Positions 34,151 to 43,607 of a DNA stretch of 64,000 nucleotides are shown one piece after another. A program made the translations under genes and the position numbers. Each line of letters begins with the position of its first letter. The stretch's first letter is position 1. The notes under the pieces are model-generated. The model did no database searches. It saw only the letters and a list, made by a program, of their open reading frames with translations, and had not been told where the DNA came from. The stretch is from Saprospiraceae bacterium (GTDB lineage: Bacteria; Bacteroidota; Bacteroidia; Chitinophagales; Saprospiraceae): NCBI GenBank assembly GCA_013360405.1, contig JABWBR010000012.1, positions 16,626 through 80,625 of the forward strand. The letters run 5' to 3'.

Positions 34151-35647
34151 CTATCCTACTCCCAATGCCCGCAGCAAAGGGATCAGGCTAAACTGAATCA
34201 TATCAGCGAGCCAAAGCGGCAACAAGCCCATTCCCAGGATGGGCAGTACAAGCAGCAGGGCGCCGGTTTTTTCAAACCAATACGCACCCGGCAGCGAAGC
34301 ATAAGCAGGCTCTTTAATAGGCCCCATCAACATGACGCCTACCACGCGAAGAATATATACCGCGGTAACTACGATAGCCGAAACGGCCAGGATGGTCCAC
34401 ACGCGGTGGAATACGTCGGGGTGCTCAAAAGCGCCCACGAATATGCTCAATTCAGCTACAAAACCGCTCAACCCCGGCAAGCCCAAAGAAGCCAAACCGG
34501 CTATCACATATACCGCCGAGATAAAAGGCAGTACTTTCAACAATCCACCCATCTCTTGCACGATGCGCGTATGCGTGCGCTCGTACAGCATGCCGATGAG
34601 GGCAAAGAAAAGGGCAGTCATCAAGCCGTGCGAGATCATCTGCAATACGGCGCCGGTGAGCGCGGTTTCGTTTAACATCAATATGGCAAACAATACCAAT
34701 CCGCAGTGACTCACCGAAGAATAGGCATTGATGTATTTCAAGTCCGTCTGCCGAATAGCGCCAAAAGCGCCGTATATCACGCTAAAACCGGTAAGGATGA
34801 TAAAAAACCAGGACATTTCAGCCGCAGCTTCCGGCATCAGGAATATGGCCACCCGGAAGCAACCGTAGCCGCCCAGTTTCATCAAAACGCCGGCGTGCAA
34901 CATCGACACCGCCGTGGGCGCCGAGGCGTGGCCGTCGGGCGACCAGGTGTGGAACGGGAACAAAGCGCCCAACACGCCAAACCCTACAAAAGTCAGCGGA
35001 AAAAACAGGCGCTGCGCTTCAATAGGAATACCTCCCCTGGCAATTTCCAGTAAATTGAAGGTATGCTGATCGGCGGCATTGGCAGAGTAAAAATACAAAC
35101 CCAGCAAACCTACCAGCAAAAAGGCCGAACCCGCCATCAACATCAGGGTGAGTTTCATGGCCGCATATTCCCGGGGGCCGCTACCCCAAATGCCTATAAG
35201 CAGGTACATGGGTATCACCGCCAACTCGTAAAACAGAAACATGCTAAAAAGGTCGATGGAAATAAAAAAGCCGAATACGCCGGTGGCCAACAGGATGAGC
35301 GATACGAAAAACTCCTTGGCGAGGTCTTCTACCCGCCACGAAATAAACACCCCCGCCAATGTCACAATGGCAGTGAGCAGGATGAGCGATACCGATACCC
35401 CGTCGACGCCCAGGTCGAAACGGATATTGAGATACTTAAACCACTCATAACTACTGGTAAACAGCATCTCGGCCGTATTGCCCGCAGCTCTCTCCTGAAG
35501 GTAGGCCAATACCAGGTAACATGCAGCTGCAAATTGCAGGCTCATGCCCACCGCAGCTACCATCCGCGGCAAACGCTTGCCATTGCTAAACAGCAGCCCA
35601 CCGACAGTCAGTGCGGGAATGATCAGTAAAAGGAGTAGCATATTCAT
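34151..35647 (-). CDS. nuoM: NADH-quinone oxidoreductase subunit M
   Basis: The 498-residue antiporter-like subunit of complex I has about 14 hydrophobic segments and the signature LFPFHTWSPDGHASAPTAVS followed by LHAGVLMKLGGYG, with the conserved Glu in FYELAVIPMY and the key Lys. It starts 10 bp after nuoL. It belongs to the proton-pumping membrane arm. Confidence 0.96.
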   Translation of the reverse strand: MNMLLLLLIIPALTVGGLLFSNGKRLPRMVAAVGMSLQFAAACYLVLAYLQERAAGNTAEMLFTSSYEWFKYLNIRFDLGVDGVSVSLILLTAIVTLAGVFISWRVEDLAKEFFVSLILLATGVFGFFISIDLFSMFLFYELAVIPMYLLIGIWGSGPREYAAMKLTLMLMAGSAFLLVGLLGLYFYSANAADQHTFNLLEIARGGIPIEAQRLFFPLTFVGFGVLGALFPFHTWSPDGHASAPTAVSMLHAGVLMKLGGYGCFRVAIFLMPEAAAEMSWFFIILTGFSVIYGAFGAIRQTDLKYINAYSSVSHCGLVLFAILMLNETALTGAVLQMISHGLMTALFFALIGMLYERTHTRIVQEMGGLLKVLPFISAVYVIAGLASLGLPGLSGFVAELSIFVGAFEHPDVFHRVWTILAVSAIVVTAVYILRVVGVMLMGPIKEPAYASLPGAYWFEKTGALLLVLPILGMGLLPLWLADMIQFSLIPLLRALGVG

Positions 35648-35657
35648 GTGCTTATCT

Positions 35658-37580
35658 TCAGAACTTCAACCAATAAATAAATATCACCACGAGGCCCAAT
35701 ACGCCGACCACAAAGCCGACGGCGTATTGTTGTACATGGCCCGACTGTAAGCCCTTGATAACCGAAGATATCCGGGCAGTCAGGTTGGCAATGGCATTCA
35801 TGGTACCATCCACAATATGGCGGTCAAACCAGGCCACCGGGGTTGCTATGCCCGCGAACAAGATCTTTTTGGTGACGCCCATGTATATTTCGTCAATGTA
35901 AAACTTGTTTTTTGCCGATTGGTACAAGCTGCCCAGGCTGCCGGCAATTTGCGCCGGTAAAGCCGAAGGCCTGCGGTAAAGCCACATCGCCAGCAATATG
36001 CCGGCAATACTCACCACACTGGCCGTCACGGCAATGCTCATCTCGGGGTGCATGGCCATCACCTGGCGGTCGGAAGATACGTAGTGGCCAAACGGGATAA
36101 ACCCGCCTACTACGCTCAGGGCCGCCAGCACCATTAAGGGCCCCCACATCACCAGGGGCGCTTCGTGCGGCTTGTGGGCATACGCTTTCTCTTCGCCCCA
36201 GAACACCCGGAAATACAAGCGGAACATATACAACGCGGTAAGGCCGGCTACCAACAAGGCGATACCGTAAATGGCCGGATTGTGGTGCAACGCCGCAGCC
36301 AGAATTTCGTCCTTGGAGAAAAATCCCGACAAGGGCGGAATACCCGCGATAGCCAGACAGGCTACCAGGAATGCCGCATGCGTGATCGGCAGGTATTTGC
36401 GCAAGCCGCCCATGTCGCCCATTACATTGCTATGTACGGCATGGATTACAGCGCCGGCGCCAAGGAATAACAACGCCTTAAACATGGCGTGGGTAAATAA
36501 GTGGAACATAGAGGCCGTATAACCCAGTCCTTCTTCGCCGCCATAACCCGACACGCCCAACGACAACATCATATAACCTATCTGCGACATCGTGGAATAA
36601 GCCAACACCCGCTTGATATCCTCCTGGGTGATGGCGATGAGCGCCGCAAATAAAGCCGTAATAGCGCCGGTCCAGGCCACCACTTCGAGCGCAGCGCCCC
36701 CCGACATATGATACACCGGAAATAGCCGCGCTACCAGGTATACGCCCGCCACAACCATCGTAGCAGCGTGGATCAACGCTGACACAGGCGTGGGGCCTTC
36801 CATAGCGTCGGGAAGCCAGATATGCAGCGGGAACATGGCCGATTTACCGGCGCCCCCCATAAATATAAGCACCAAAGCCCAGGTGAGCACCGAAGCGCCC
36901 ATAAACGTAGCCGATGCCGCCCCGGCAATCGCCGCCCCGTCGGGGTTGTTGAGCGCCAGAAAATCAAACGTGCCGCTATACCACGACAACAGCAGGATGC
37001 CCACCAGGAAGCCGAAGTCGGCAAAACGCGTAACGATAAACGCCTTTTTGGCCGCCGCCACCGCCGAAGGCCGGTCGTAGTAAAAACCGATGAGCAGATA
37101 AGACGATACCCCCACCAATTCCCAGAAGAAATAGATCTGGAACAGGTTGGTGGCCAATACCAATCCGTACATCGAAAAGCTGAACAGCGACAAAAACGCG
37201 AAATACCGGGCAAAACCGGGTTCGTCTTTCATATATCCCAAGCTGTAAATGTGCACCATCGACGATACGATAGAGACCACCAACAGCATCATAATAGAAA
37301 TGGGATCGAGCAAGACGCCCATATGTACTACCAGGGTGTCGCTAAACCGCAGCCAGGTATAATTGACCGGGATAACGGTAGGCCAGCCGCCGTCGGCGGG
37401 CAGCGCTGCGCTGAAATAATTCCACGCAGTAAGCAGGCTCAACACCAGCGTAACCAGGATGCCTGCCGTGCCGATCCATCCGGCCAGTTGGGGCCTGATG
37501 CGCAAACTCAGCACACCCGTCACCAAAAAAACCAGAAACGGCAATAAAATAATCCAAATCGTATAAGCATAACCTTCCAT
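35658..37580 (-). CDS. nuoL: NADH-quinone oxidoreductase subunit L
   Basis: The 640-residue protein is the distal antiporter-like subunit of complex I, with the long lateral helix at the C-terminus. It shows the signatures SYLLIGFYYDRPSAVAAAKKAF and FPLHIWLPDAMEGPTPVSAL, and IHAATMVVAGVYL. The start lies 4 bp after the nuoK stop codon, so translation is probably coupled. Confidence 0.97.
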   Translation of the reverse strand: MEGYAYTIWIILLPFLVFLVTGVLSLRIRPQLAGWIGTAGILVTLVLSLLTAWNYFSAALPADGGWPTVIPVNYTWLRFSDTLVVHMGVLLDPISIMMLLVVSIVSSMVHIYSLGYMKDEPGFARYFAFLSLFSFSMYGLVLATNLFQIYFFWELVGVSSYLLIGFYYDRPSAVAAAKKAFIVTRFADFGFLVGILLLSWYSGTFDFLALNNPDGAAIAGAASATFMGASVLTWALVLIFMGGAGKSAMFPLHIWLPDAMEGPTPVSALIHAATMVVAGVYLVARLFPVYHMSGGAALEVVAWTGAITALFAALIAITQEDIKRVLAYSTMSQIGYMMLSLGVSGYGGEEGLGYTASMFHLFTHAMFKALLFLGAGAVIHAVHSNVMGDMGGLRKYLPITHAAFLVACLAIAGIPPLSGFFSKDEILAAALHHNPAIYGIALLVAGLTALYMFRLYFRVFWGEEKAYAHKPHEAPLVMWGPLMVLAALSVVGGFIPFGHYVSSDRQVMAMHPEMSIAVTASVVSIAGILLAMWLYRRPSALPAQIAGSLGSLYQSAKNKFYIDEIYMGVTKKILFAGIATPVAWFDRHIVDGTMNAIANLTARISSVIKGLQSGHVQQYAVGFVVGVLGLVVIFIYWLKF

Positions 37581-37584
37581 ACCG

Positions 37585-37902
37585 CTAGTGTTTAAGTGTA
37601 TTCACCTGCTCTACGTCTACTGCCTTGATCTTGCGATACAAATTGATCACGATAGCAATGGCCAGCGCCACTTCACAAGCGGCAACGGCTATCAGGAACA
37701 AGGCAAAAAGCTGGCCGTTGGGCTGCCCCGGATATAAGTATTTGTTGAAAGCTACAAAATTGATCGCGGCGCCGTTGAGCATCAGCTCCAGCGACATCAA
37801 TATCGTGATCAGGTTTTTGCGCGTCAAAAATCCATATACGCCTATAAAAAACATCAGGGTGGAAACCGTCAGGATCTCGATCAGGCTGACTCCAGGTATC
37901 AT
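37585..37902 (-). CDS. nuoK: NADH-quinone oxidoreductase subunit K
   Basis: This 105-residue protein has three membrane helices and the conserved glutamates (SLELMLNGAAINFVAF and ACEVALAIAIV) essential for proton transfer in complex I. It overlaps nuoJ by 4 bp (ATGA type) and is followed by nuoL after 4 bp. Confidence 0.95.
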   Translation of the reverse strand: MIPGVSLIEILTVSTLMFFIGVYGFLTRKNLITILMSLELMLNGAAINFVAFNKYLYPGQPNGQLFALFLIAVAACEVALAIAIVINLYRKIKAVDVEQVNTLKH

Positions 37903-38432
37903 GGCGCTTGTTTTTCTGGTGAAGAATCGTCGACGCTGTGTCTTTGCTTCGCAATCACGATAGCGCCGATCATAACAGCCAGCAACAAGATGCTGACTAC
38001 TTCAAAAGGCAGCAGATAACCTCCTCCGCCTGGGTTCAGCAGGGTATTCCCCACTGTGTTGAGGTCGCTTTGCTCGGGCGCCTCCACCCTGCTAAACAAA
38101 CTACCCTGCAATAGTTGCACAAACATCACCGCTCCCGCCACGCACAAGGCGCCGGCAACCGCCACCCGGCTCCAGTCCGGGGTAGGCATTTGATGGTCGA
38201 TATCATGGGTGAGCAAAATGGAGAAAATGATGAGCACTACGATACCACCCGCATACACGGTGAGCTGAACGGCGCCCAGAAAATGGTAACCTATCAGAAA
38301 ATAAAAACCCGCTATGGCCGTAAGCACCCCAAAGAGGTAAACCGCCGAGCGCAGCAATTTGCGGCTGAGCACCGACATCAGGCTGAGGGACAGGATTACC
38401 GCAGATAAAATGTAGAAAATTATCTTTTCCAT
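37899..38432 (-). CDS. nuoJ: NADH-quinone oxidoreductase subunit J
   Basis: The 177-residue protein has five membrane helices and the conserved stretch GAVQLTVYAGGIVVLIIFSILLT of NuoJ, which sits between the quinone chamber and the antiporter subunits. The C-terminal tail (QRHSVDDSSPEKQAP) is polar. It lies 7 bp after nuoI and overlaps nuoK. Confidence 0.95.
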   Translation of the reverse strand: MEKIIFYILSAVILSLSLMSVLSRKLLRSAVYLFGVLTAIAGFYFLIGYHFLGAVQLTVYAGGIVVLIIFSILLTHDIDHQMPTPDWSRVAVAGALCVAGAVMFVQLLQGSLFSRVEAPEQSDLNTVGNTLLNPGGGGYLLPFEVVSILLLAVMIGAIVIAKQRHSVDDSSPEKQAP

Positions 38433-38439
38433 AAATTTG

Positions 38440-38931
38440 TTATTCTTCTACGCCTTTTTCCAGCTTCGAACCCGGCCGGTTGAGCACTTTAGTCAATTGA
38501 GAACGGTCGAATACCGCATGCTCGAAATCATGCCCCATTTTGATCGCATCGGTGGGGCACGCCAAAATACACAGGTTGCACATCGTACACATCGATAAGT
38601 GGTATACGAAGGTCTCTATCTGCTTTTTCTTTTTGCCCGTCTCGGGGTCTTCCCTGCGCGCCCAAATGATCTCTATCGAGCCATTGGGACAGGCTACCTC
38701 GCAAGCCGAACAACCCGTGCAGCGGTGTTCGTTGTTTTCGTTGTGCAACAAGACCACCTCTCCCCGGAACCGATCGAACATCTGTAGCGTGTCGCGGTTG
38801 TCGGGGTATTCCTGGGTGATAATTTCCTTGCGGGCATGGGCAATGTATTTGCCTGTGATCCGCATGCCGTTTATCAGCCCCCGGATAGCCAGCAAAATTT
38901 CTTTGAAATACTCATAAATCGCTCTAAACAT
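38440..38931 (-). CDS. nuoI: NADH-quinone oxidoreductase subunit I
   Basis: The 163-residue iron-sulfur protein carries two 4Fe-4S motifs, CTGCSACEVACP and CTMCNLCILACP, which pass electrons to the terminal cluster N2. ATG 38931 is preferred to an in-frame start at 39081 that would overlap nuoH. In a complex without NuoEFG the soluble NuoI and NuoB form the electron entrance, so NuoI is the probable ferredoxin docking subunit here (inference). Confidence 0.95.
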   Translation of the reverse strand: MFRAIYEYFKEILLAIRGLINGMRITGKYIAHARKEIITQEYPDNRDTLQMFDRFRGEVVLLHNENNEHRCTGCSACEVACPNGSIEIIWARREDPETGKKKKQIETFVYHLSMCTMCNLCILACPTDAIKMGHDFEHAVFDRSQLTKVLNRPGSKLEKGVEE

Positions 38932-38957
38932 GGCGCTTGCGTTTTCTTTTTTTCTGA

Positions 38958-40034
38958 TTATCCATGCCAGCCCAGGTATACCAGGATGGCGGTAAATACC
39001 AGATTCATCAGGTTGAGCGGCATCAGGTACTTCCACTCCAGCTTGAGCAACTGGTCGATGCGCAGGCGAGGGAAAGTCCACTTAAACCACATCATTAAAA
39101 ATATGACTGCGCTTACCTTCAGAAAAAACCAAAGGATAGGCGGTACAAAGTCCATGACAGCGTTGAAACCGGCCCAATCTCCGAGATGGAAAGGCATCCA
39201 GCCCCCCAAAAAGACGGTAGTGGCAATGGCCGCAACGGTAAACATGTTGACGAATTCGGCGAGGAAAAAGAAGGCGAATTTCAAGCCCGAATATTCGGTG
39301 TGAAACCCGGCGGTGAGTTCCGATTCCGCCTCCGGCAAGTCGAAGGGGCCCCTGTTGATTTCGGCGATAGAGGCCGTGAGATACAAGAAAAAAGCAATGA
39401 TCGCCGGTACGTGCCCCTTGAATATCCACCAGCCGTTGGCCTGGGTTTCGATGATAGTCGACAATTGCAGGGTGCCCGTGAGCAGTACCATGGTGAGCAG
39501 CGACAAACCTACCGACAACTCGTAGCTCACAATTTGCGCCCCGCTGCGCATGGCGCCGATCAGGGCGTATTTATTGTTGCTCGACCAGCCGGCGAGCAAA
39601 ATGCCTACCACGCCCAGCGACGAAACCGCCACGATAAACAGCAAGCCGATATTGATATCGAATGCCTGCAAGCCTTTGGCAAAAGGCACCAGCGATATCA
39701 CTGTCAACGCCGCCAGCGTAATAATAAACGGCGCCAGGTTGTAGAGCAACTTATCGGCCTTGTTGACGGTAACTGGTTCTTTCAGCAGCAATTTGAGGGC
39801 ATCGGCCACGGTTTGTGCAGTGCCGGCCCAGCCAACCCGGTTGGGGCCCAGTCGCAACTGAAAGAATGCGCAAACGCGGCGTTCTACGTATACCAGCACC
39901 AAACCCAGGATGGCGTAAAGCGCCAGATAGACCAGAATTACTAGTGTCCATTCCAGCGCAGTAGCTACGCCCGGGCTGAATTGCCCGTGGAGAAAATTGC
40001 CGATAGATTGCACCAATGTCGTGAAGTCGTACAT
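38958..40034 (-). CDS. nuoH: NADH-quinone oxidoreductase subunit H
   Basis: The 358-residue membrane protein forms the quinone chamber with NuoB and NuoD. Diagnostic blocks are ERRVCAFFQLRLGPNRVG near residue 50 and NRGPFDLPEAESELTAGFHTEYSG near 210. It lies 12 bp after nuoD and 26 bp before nuoI. nuoG, which normally precedes nuoH, is missing from the operon. Confidence 0.97.
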   Translation of the reverse strand: MYDFTTLVQSIGNFLHGQFSPGVATALEWTLVILVYLALYAILGLVLVYVERRVCAFFQLRLGPNRVGWAGTAQTVADALKLLLKEPVTVNKADKLLYNLAPFIITLAALTVISLVPFAKGLQAFDINIGLLFIVAVSSLGVVGILLAGWSSNNKYALIGAMRSGAQIVSYELSVGLSLLTMVLLTGTLQLSTIIETQANGWWIFKGHVPAIIAFFLYLTASIAEINRGPFDLPEAESELTAGFHTEYSGLKFAFFFLAEFVNMFTVAAIATTVFLGGWMPFHLGDWAGFNAVMDFVPPILWFFLKVSAVIFLMMWFKWTFPRLRIDQLLKLEWKYLMPLNLMNLVFTAILVYLGWHG

Positions 40035-40046
40035 AGTTCAAGCGCT

Positions 40047-41180
40047 TTACCGGTCGATATCCGGCATGACATAATCAAAAGTAGACATGATGGCCACCAG
40101 GTCGGCCAGTTTACTGCCCCTGGCCACCTTGTCGAGCACAAATAAATTGGAAAAACCGGGCGAACGGAATTTGAGCCGGTAAGGGCTCTTGTTGCCGTCG
40201 CTGATGATGTATACCCCGAAATCGCCGCGGGCAGTCTCCACGCGTTGATAAAATTCGCCTTTCGGCAATTTGATCACTTGCTTGGTGGGCGCCTGAAAAT
40301 CGCCTTCGGGAATATTGTCGATCAATTGCTCGATGATGCGCAGCGATTCCCACATTTCGAGAATACGCGCCTTGTAGCGGGCAAAACAATCGCCGTCGGT
40401 CATGAGGACTTCTTTGAAGTCGACCTGCGGGTACATGCCGTAGGGGTGGCGCTTGCGCACGTCGCAGGCAAACCCCGAAGCCCTGCCAGAAGGCCCGGTG
40501 ACACCATACGCAACGGCGTCTTCTTTCGACATATAACCGATGCCCTCGGTGCGAGCCCTGAAAATCGGGTTGTCGCTGAGCAACTGGTCGTATTCAGGCA
40601 GTTTTGTTTTGAAATGCGCGACAAAGTCTTTGGTCCTTTTCTGGAAATTGGGGTGTATGTCAAACATCAACCCGCCGGGCACGTTATAATTCATGGTGAG
40701 CCGGGCGCCGCAGGTTTCTTCAAAAATATCGTTGATCATTTCGCGGTCGCGAAATCCGTACAAAAACGAGGTGATCGCGCCGAGGTCCATGCCCATTACC
40801 CCCCACCACAACTGGTGAGAAGCCAGACGGGTAAGCTCGTCGATAATGGTGCGGATTACTTTTACACGCTCGGGCACTTCTATCTGCAAAGCCTGCTCCA
40901 CAGCCAGACAAACGGCTTCGTTGTTGATGTGGCAGGAGAGATAGTCCATGCGGTCGGTGAGGTGAACGATCTGCCGGTAGGTGTCCTTTTCACACATCTT
41001 TTCGATAGACCGGTGGATGTAGCCGATGTGGGGCTCTACTTTGCGAATGATCTCGCCGTCAATCGTCAGCACCAATCGAAGCACGCCGTGCGTGGAAGGG
41101 TGCTGGGGGCCCATGTTGACGAAATATTCCTGACTGGTCAGGAGGTCGGTGGCAGGCGCCAGGTCAAGTTGATCGCTCAC
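40047..41180 (-). CDS. nuoD: NADH-quinone oxidoreductase subunit D
   Basis: The 377-residue 49-kDa-type subunit forms the quinone-binding site. It contains NMGPQHPSTHGVLRL, the conserved GYIHRSIEKMCE, and ends DYVMPDIDR with the conserved terminal Arg. The GTG at 41180 is the most likely start because it overlaps the nuoC stop (GTGA). An in-frame extension to 41237 would reach into nuoC. NuoC and NuoD are separate here, not fused. Confidence 0.96.
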   Translation of the reverse strand: MSDQLDLAPATDLLTSQEYFVNMGPQHPSTHGVLRLVLTIDGEIIRKVEPHIGYIHRSIEKMCEKDTYRQIVHLTDRMDYLSCHINNEAVCLAVEQALQIEVPERVKVIRTIIDELTRLASHQLWWGVMGMDLGAITSFLYGFRDREMINDIFEETCGARLTMNYNVPGGLMFDIHPNFQKRTKDFVAHFKTKLPEYDQLLSDNPIFRARTEGIGYMSKEDAVAYGVTGPSGRASGFACDVRKRHPYGMYPQVDFKEVLMTDGDCFARYKARILEMWESLRIIEQLIDNIPEGDFQAPTKQVIKLPKGEFYQRVETARGDFGVYIISDGNKSPYRLKFRSPGFSNLFVLDKVARGSKLADLVAIMSTFDYVMPDIDR

Positions 41181-41635
41181 AGCTCTATCATATTTATTTC
41201 GTCCTTGTAATCTTTGCGCATCGGGTATCCCTCCCAATCATCGGTCAGCAGCAATCGACGCAGGTCGGGGTGGTTGTTAAACCGGATGCCGAACATGTCG
41301 TACGCTTCCCGCTCGTGGGCATCGGCCGTAGGCCAGATATCGCATACCGTGTCGAGGCGGGGGTCTTCCCTGCCGTCGGTGCGCGATTTCAACACCAGGC
41401 AATGGCCGTGTTGGGTCGATTCGAGGTGATACACGACTTCCATATATTCGGGCCAATCTACTCCCGAGAGGCAAAAGAGGTAGTCGAAAGACGTTGCCTC
41501 GTCGTTTTTGAGCCTGAAGGCGAAATCGTGGAGTTGTGCGGCGGGTACCCTTACATTAAGGTATTGCGCATTTTCTTCCGTTTCGAGGCCTTCCGCCCAG
41601 GTAGTGAGCAGTTGTAAGAGTGCTTCGTTATTCAT
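41177..41635 (-). CDS. nuoC: NADH-quinone oxidoreductase subunit C
   Basis: The 152-residue 30-kDa-type subunit has the family motif DAHEREAYDMFGIRFNNHPDLRRLL and DDWEGYPMRKDY near the C-terminus. It overlaps the nuoD start by 4 bp and lies 15 bp after nuoB. It connects the hydrophilic arm with NuoD. Confidence 0.96.
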   Translation of the reverse strand: MNNEALLQLLTTWAEGLETEENAQYLNVRVPAAQLHDFAFRLKNDEATSFDYLFCLSGVDWPEYMEVVYHLESTQHGHCLVLKSRTDGREDPRLDTVCDIWPTADAHEREAYDMFGIRFNNHPDLRRLLLTDDWEGYPMRKDYKDEINMIEL

Positions 41636-41650
41636 GATCGGCTATTTACA

Positions 41651-42217
41651 TCAGAAACCTTCTTCAAATCCCTCCGCCGGACTTTTCCTGGTAAGCATGC
41701 TTTCGGATTTGATCTTTTCCTGCAATTTCATCAAACCGTAAAGCAAAGCTTCGGGGCGGGGCGGACAACCGGGCACGTACACATCCACAGGAATGACGTG
41801 GTCGGCGCCTTTGATTACCGAATAAGAATTGTAATAAAACGGCCCTCCCGATATAGCGCAGGCGCCCATGGCGATCACGTATTTGGGGTCGGCCATTTGG
41901 TCGTACAAGCGCTTGAGCACGGGCCCCATCTTGTTGACAATCGTGCCGGCAATGACGATCAGGTCGGCCTGACGGGGTGTAGCGCGGGCTACCTCGGTGC
42001 CAAAACGCGACCAGTCGTGCCGGGCAGCGCCCGTAGACATCATCTCGATGGCGCAGCAACTGGTGCCGAATACCAGGGGCCACAGCGAATTGGCGCGCCC
42101 CCAGTTAACTACCCTGTCGAGGCTCGTCACCAGGATATTGCCGCCGTTGCCGGCGCTGACCACCGTACCCAACTCGTGTTGTTGGAATGCAGGTCCTTGT
42201 TCTTCTATTATTCCCAT
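41651..42217 (-). CDS. nuoB: NADH-quinone oxidoreductase subunit B
   Basis: The 188-residue subunit binds cluster N2, the final iron-sulfur cluster before quinone. The four cluster ligands can be seen in [18 protein letters not shown] and [11 protein letters not shown]. It overlaps nuoA by 10 bp and precedes nuoC by 15 bp. Confidence 0.96.
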   Translation of the reverse strand: MGIIEEQGPAFQQHELGTVVSAGNGGNILVTSLDRVVNWGRANSLWPLVFGTSCCAIEMMSTGAARHDWSRFGTEVARATPRQADLIVIAGTIVNKMGPVLKRLYDQMADPKYVIAMGACAISGGPFYYNSYSVIKGADHVIPVDVYVPGCPPRPEALLYGLMKLQEKIKSESMLTRKSPAEGFEEGF

Positions 42218-42558
42218 ATCAGCGCTTTTTTCTTCCAGGCGTATAATAATCCCAGACCCAAAATCAGGATAAAAATGATGGCCGAAATCAGGCCCGTAAG
42301 CCCAATATTTTTCATCACTACCGCCCAGGGCACCAGGAAGATCATTTCCACATCAAAGAGTAAAAAAAGGATGGCAAAAAGGTAATACCCCACTTTGAAC
42401 TGTACGTGGGTAGGCCCCTGTGTAGGGATACCGCATTCGTAAGGTTCGAGTTTTTGCGGGTTTGTCGACGTCGGCGCCAGCAATTTGGAGGCTATCATCC
42501 CCCCTCCCACCAGCACTACCGCGGCAATAAAAAATACGATAATGGCTTCTGTTCCCAT
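42208..42558 (-). CDS. nuoA: NADH-quinone oxidoreductase subunit A
   Basis: The 116-residue protein has three membrane helices and the family stretch [33 protein letters not shown]. It starts 5 bp after the korB stop codon, which strongly suggests that kor and nuo genes share one transcript. It is the first nuo gene; E, F and G are absent. Confidence 0.96.
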   Translation of the reverse strand: MGTEAIIVFFIAAVVLVGGGMIASKLLAPTSTNPQKLEPYECGIPTQGPTHVQFKVGYYLFAILFLLFDVEMIFLVPWAVVMKNIGLTGLISAIIFILILGLGLLYAWKKKALIWE

Positions 42559-42563
42559 GGTAA

Positions 42564-43571
42564 TTATACGCTATAAGTTTCACCGGAAAATAGCAAATCG
42601 TCGATGCTTTTGTACTTCGAGCGGTTTTTGATGCTCTCCGCCTGGGTAGCCATGCGTTCCTCATAAGTAGGCGTTTCGACACTGCGAATAATGCCTACCG
42701 GTAGCGGGTTATCCATTTGCGTAAGCATAAAATGCATCGAAGGATTGTAGTCGTGGGCATCGTGTACCAGGATATCGTCTTCCGTGATCCCGTTTTCGCC
42801 GATGGTAACGGCTTCCAGCATGCGGCCGTTAAAGCGGATGCCCTTATTTTTTTCTTTACCAAAAATCATTTTTTCGCCGTGCTTGAGATACAGCAGCATG
42901 TCATCGCGTACGGTTTTATCGGTATACGAGTCGTAGGCGCCGTCGTTGAAAATCACGCAGTTTTGCAGGATCTCGACCACCGACGTACCCTTGTGCTTTT
43001 CGGCGGCTGCAAAAATATCGGCCATGTCGTTGGGGTTGTTGTCGGGGGTGCGCGCATAAAACTGTCCGGCGCTGCCGATCGTCAACTCGCCGAAATTAAA
43101 CGGCGGCTGGGTATTGCCGTAAGGCGAAGATTTCGTCTTTTGCCCCAAATCGGAGGTAGGCGAAAATTGTCCTTTGGTGAGACCGTATATTTTATTATTA
43201 AATAATACGACGTTGAGATCCACGTTGCGCCTGATCACATGGATCATGTGGTTGCCGCCGATGGCCAGCCCATCGCCGTCGCCAGTCATCACCCATACGC
43301 TGAGAGCCGGGTTCGACAATTTCACGCCGGTGGCGATGGCCGGCGCCCGCCCGTGGATGGTGTGAAAACCGTAAGTCTCCATATAGTAGGGAAAACGGCT
43401 CGAACAGCCGATGCCCGATATAAAGACGAAGTCTTCTCTGCGTTTGCCCATCATGGGCAGCGCTTTCTGCATGGCTCTAAGAATAACATAATCGCCGCAG
43501 CCCGGGCACCAGCGCACTTCCTGGTCGCTGACAAAATCCTTGAAGGTATATGTTGGAGGTTGAGTAGACAT
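42564..43571 (-). CDS. korB: 2-oxoacid:ferredoxin oxidoreductase, beta subunit
   Basis: The 335-residue subunit binds thiamine diphosphate: WCPGCGDYVILRAMQKAL near the N-terminus and GDGDGLAIGGNHMIH with NVVLFNNKIYGLTKGQFSP. With KorA it oxidatively decarboxylates 2-oxoglutarate (or another 2-oxoacid) to acyl-CoA, CO2 and reduced ferredoxin. ATG 43571 is preferred over an extension to 43607 that reaches korA. It lies 36 bp after korA and 5 bp before nuoA. 2-oxoglutarate is the usual substrate in Bacteroidota, but the specificity is inferred. Confidence 0.92.
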   Translation of the reverse strand: MSTQPPTYTFKDFVSDQEVRWCPGCGDYVILRAMQKALPMMGKRREDFVFISGIGCSSRFPYYMETYGFHTIHGRAPAIATGVKLSNPALSVWVMTGDGDGLAIGGNHMIHVIRRNVDLNVVLFNNKIYGLTKGQFSPTSDLGQKTKSSPYGNTQPPFNFGELTIGSAGQFYARTPDNNPNDMADIFAAAEKHKGTSVVEILQNCVIFNDGAYDSYTDKTVRDDMLLYLKHGEKMIFGKEKNKGIRFNGRMLEAVTIGENGITEDDILVHDAHDYNPSMHFMLTQMDNPLPVGIIRSVETPTYEERMATQAESIKNRSKYKSIDDLLFSGETYSV

Positions 43572-43607
43572 AACAGCTTGTTGTTTAATTAAATAAATCC
43601 TGGTCAA

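Noticed and set aside
40245..41210. 321-codon plus-strand frame over nuoD
   Set aside because: Shadow of nuoD, which is supported by motifs and operon position.
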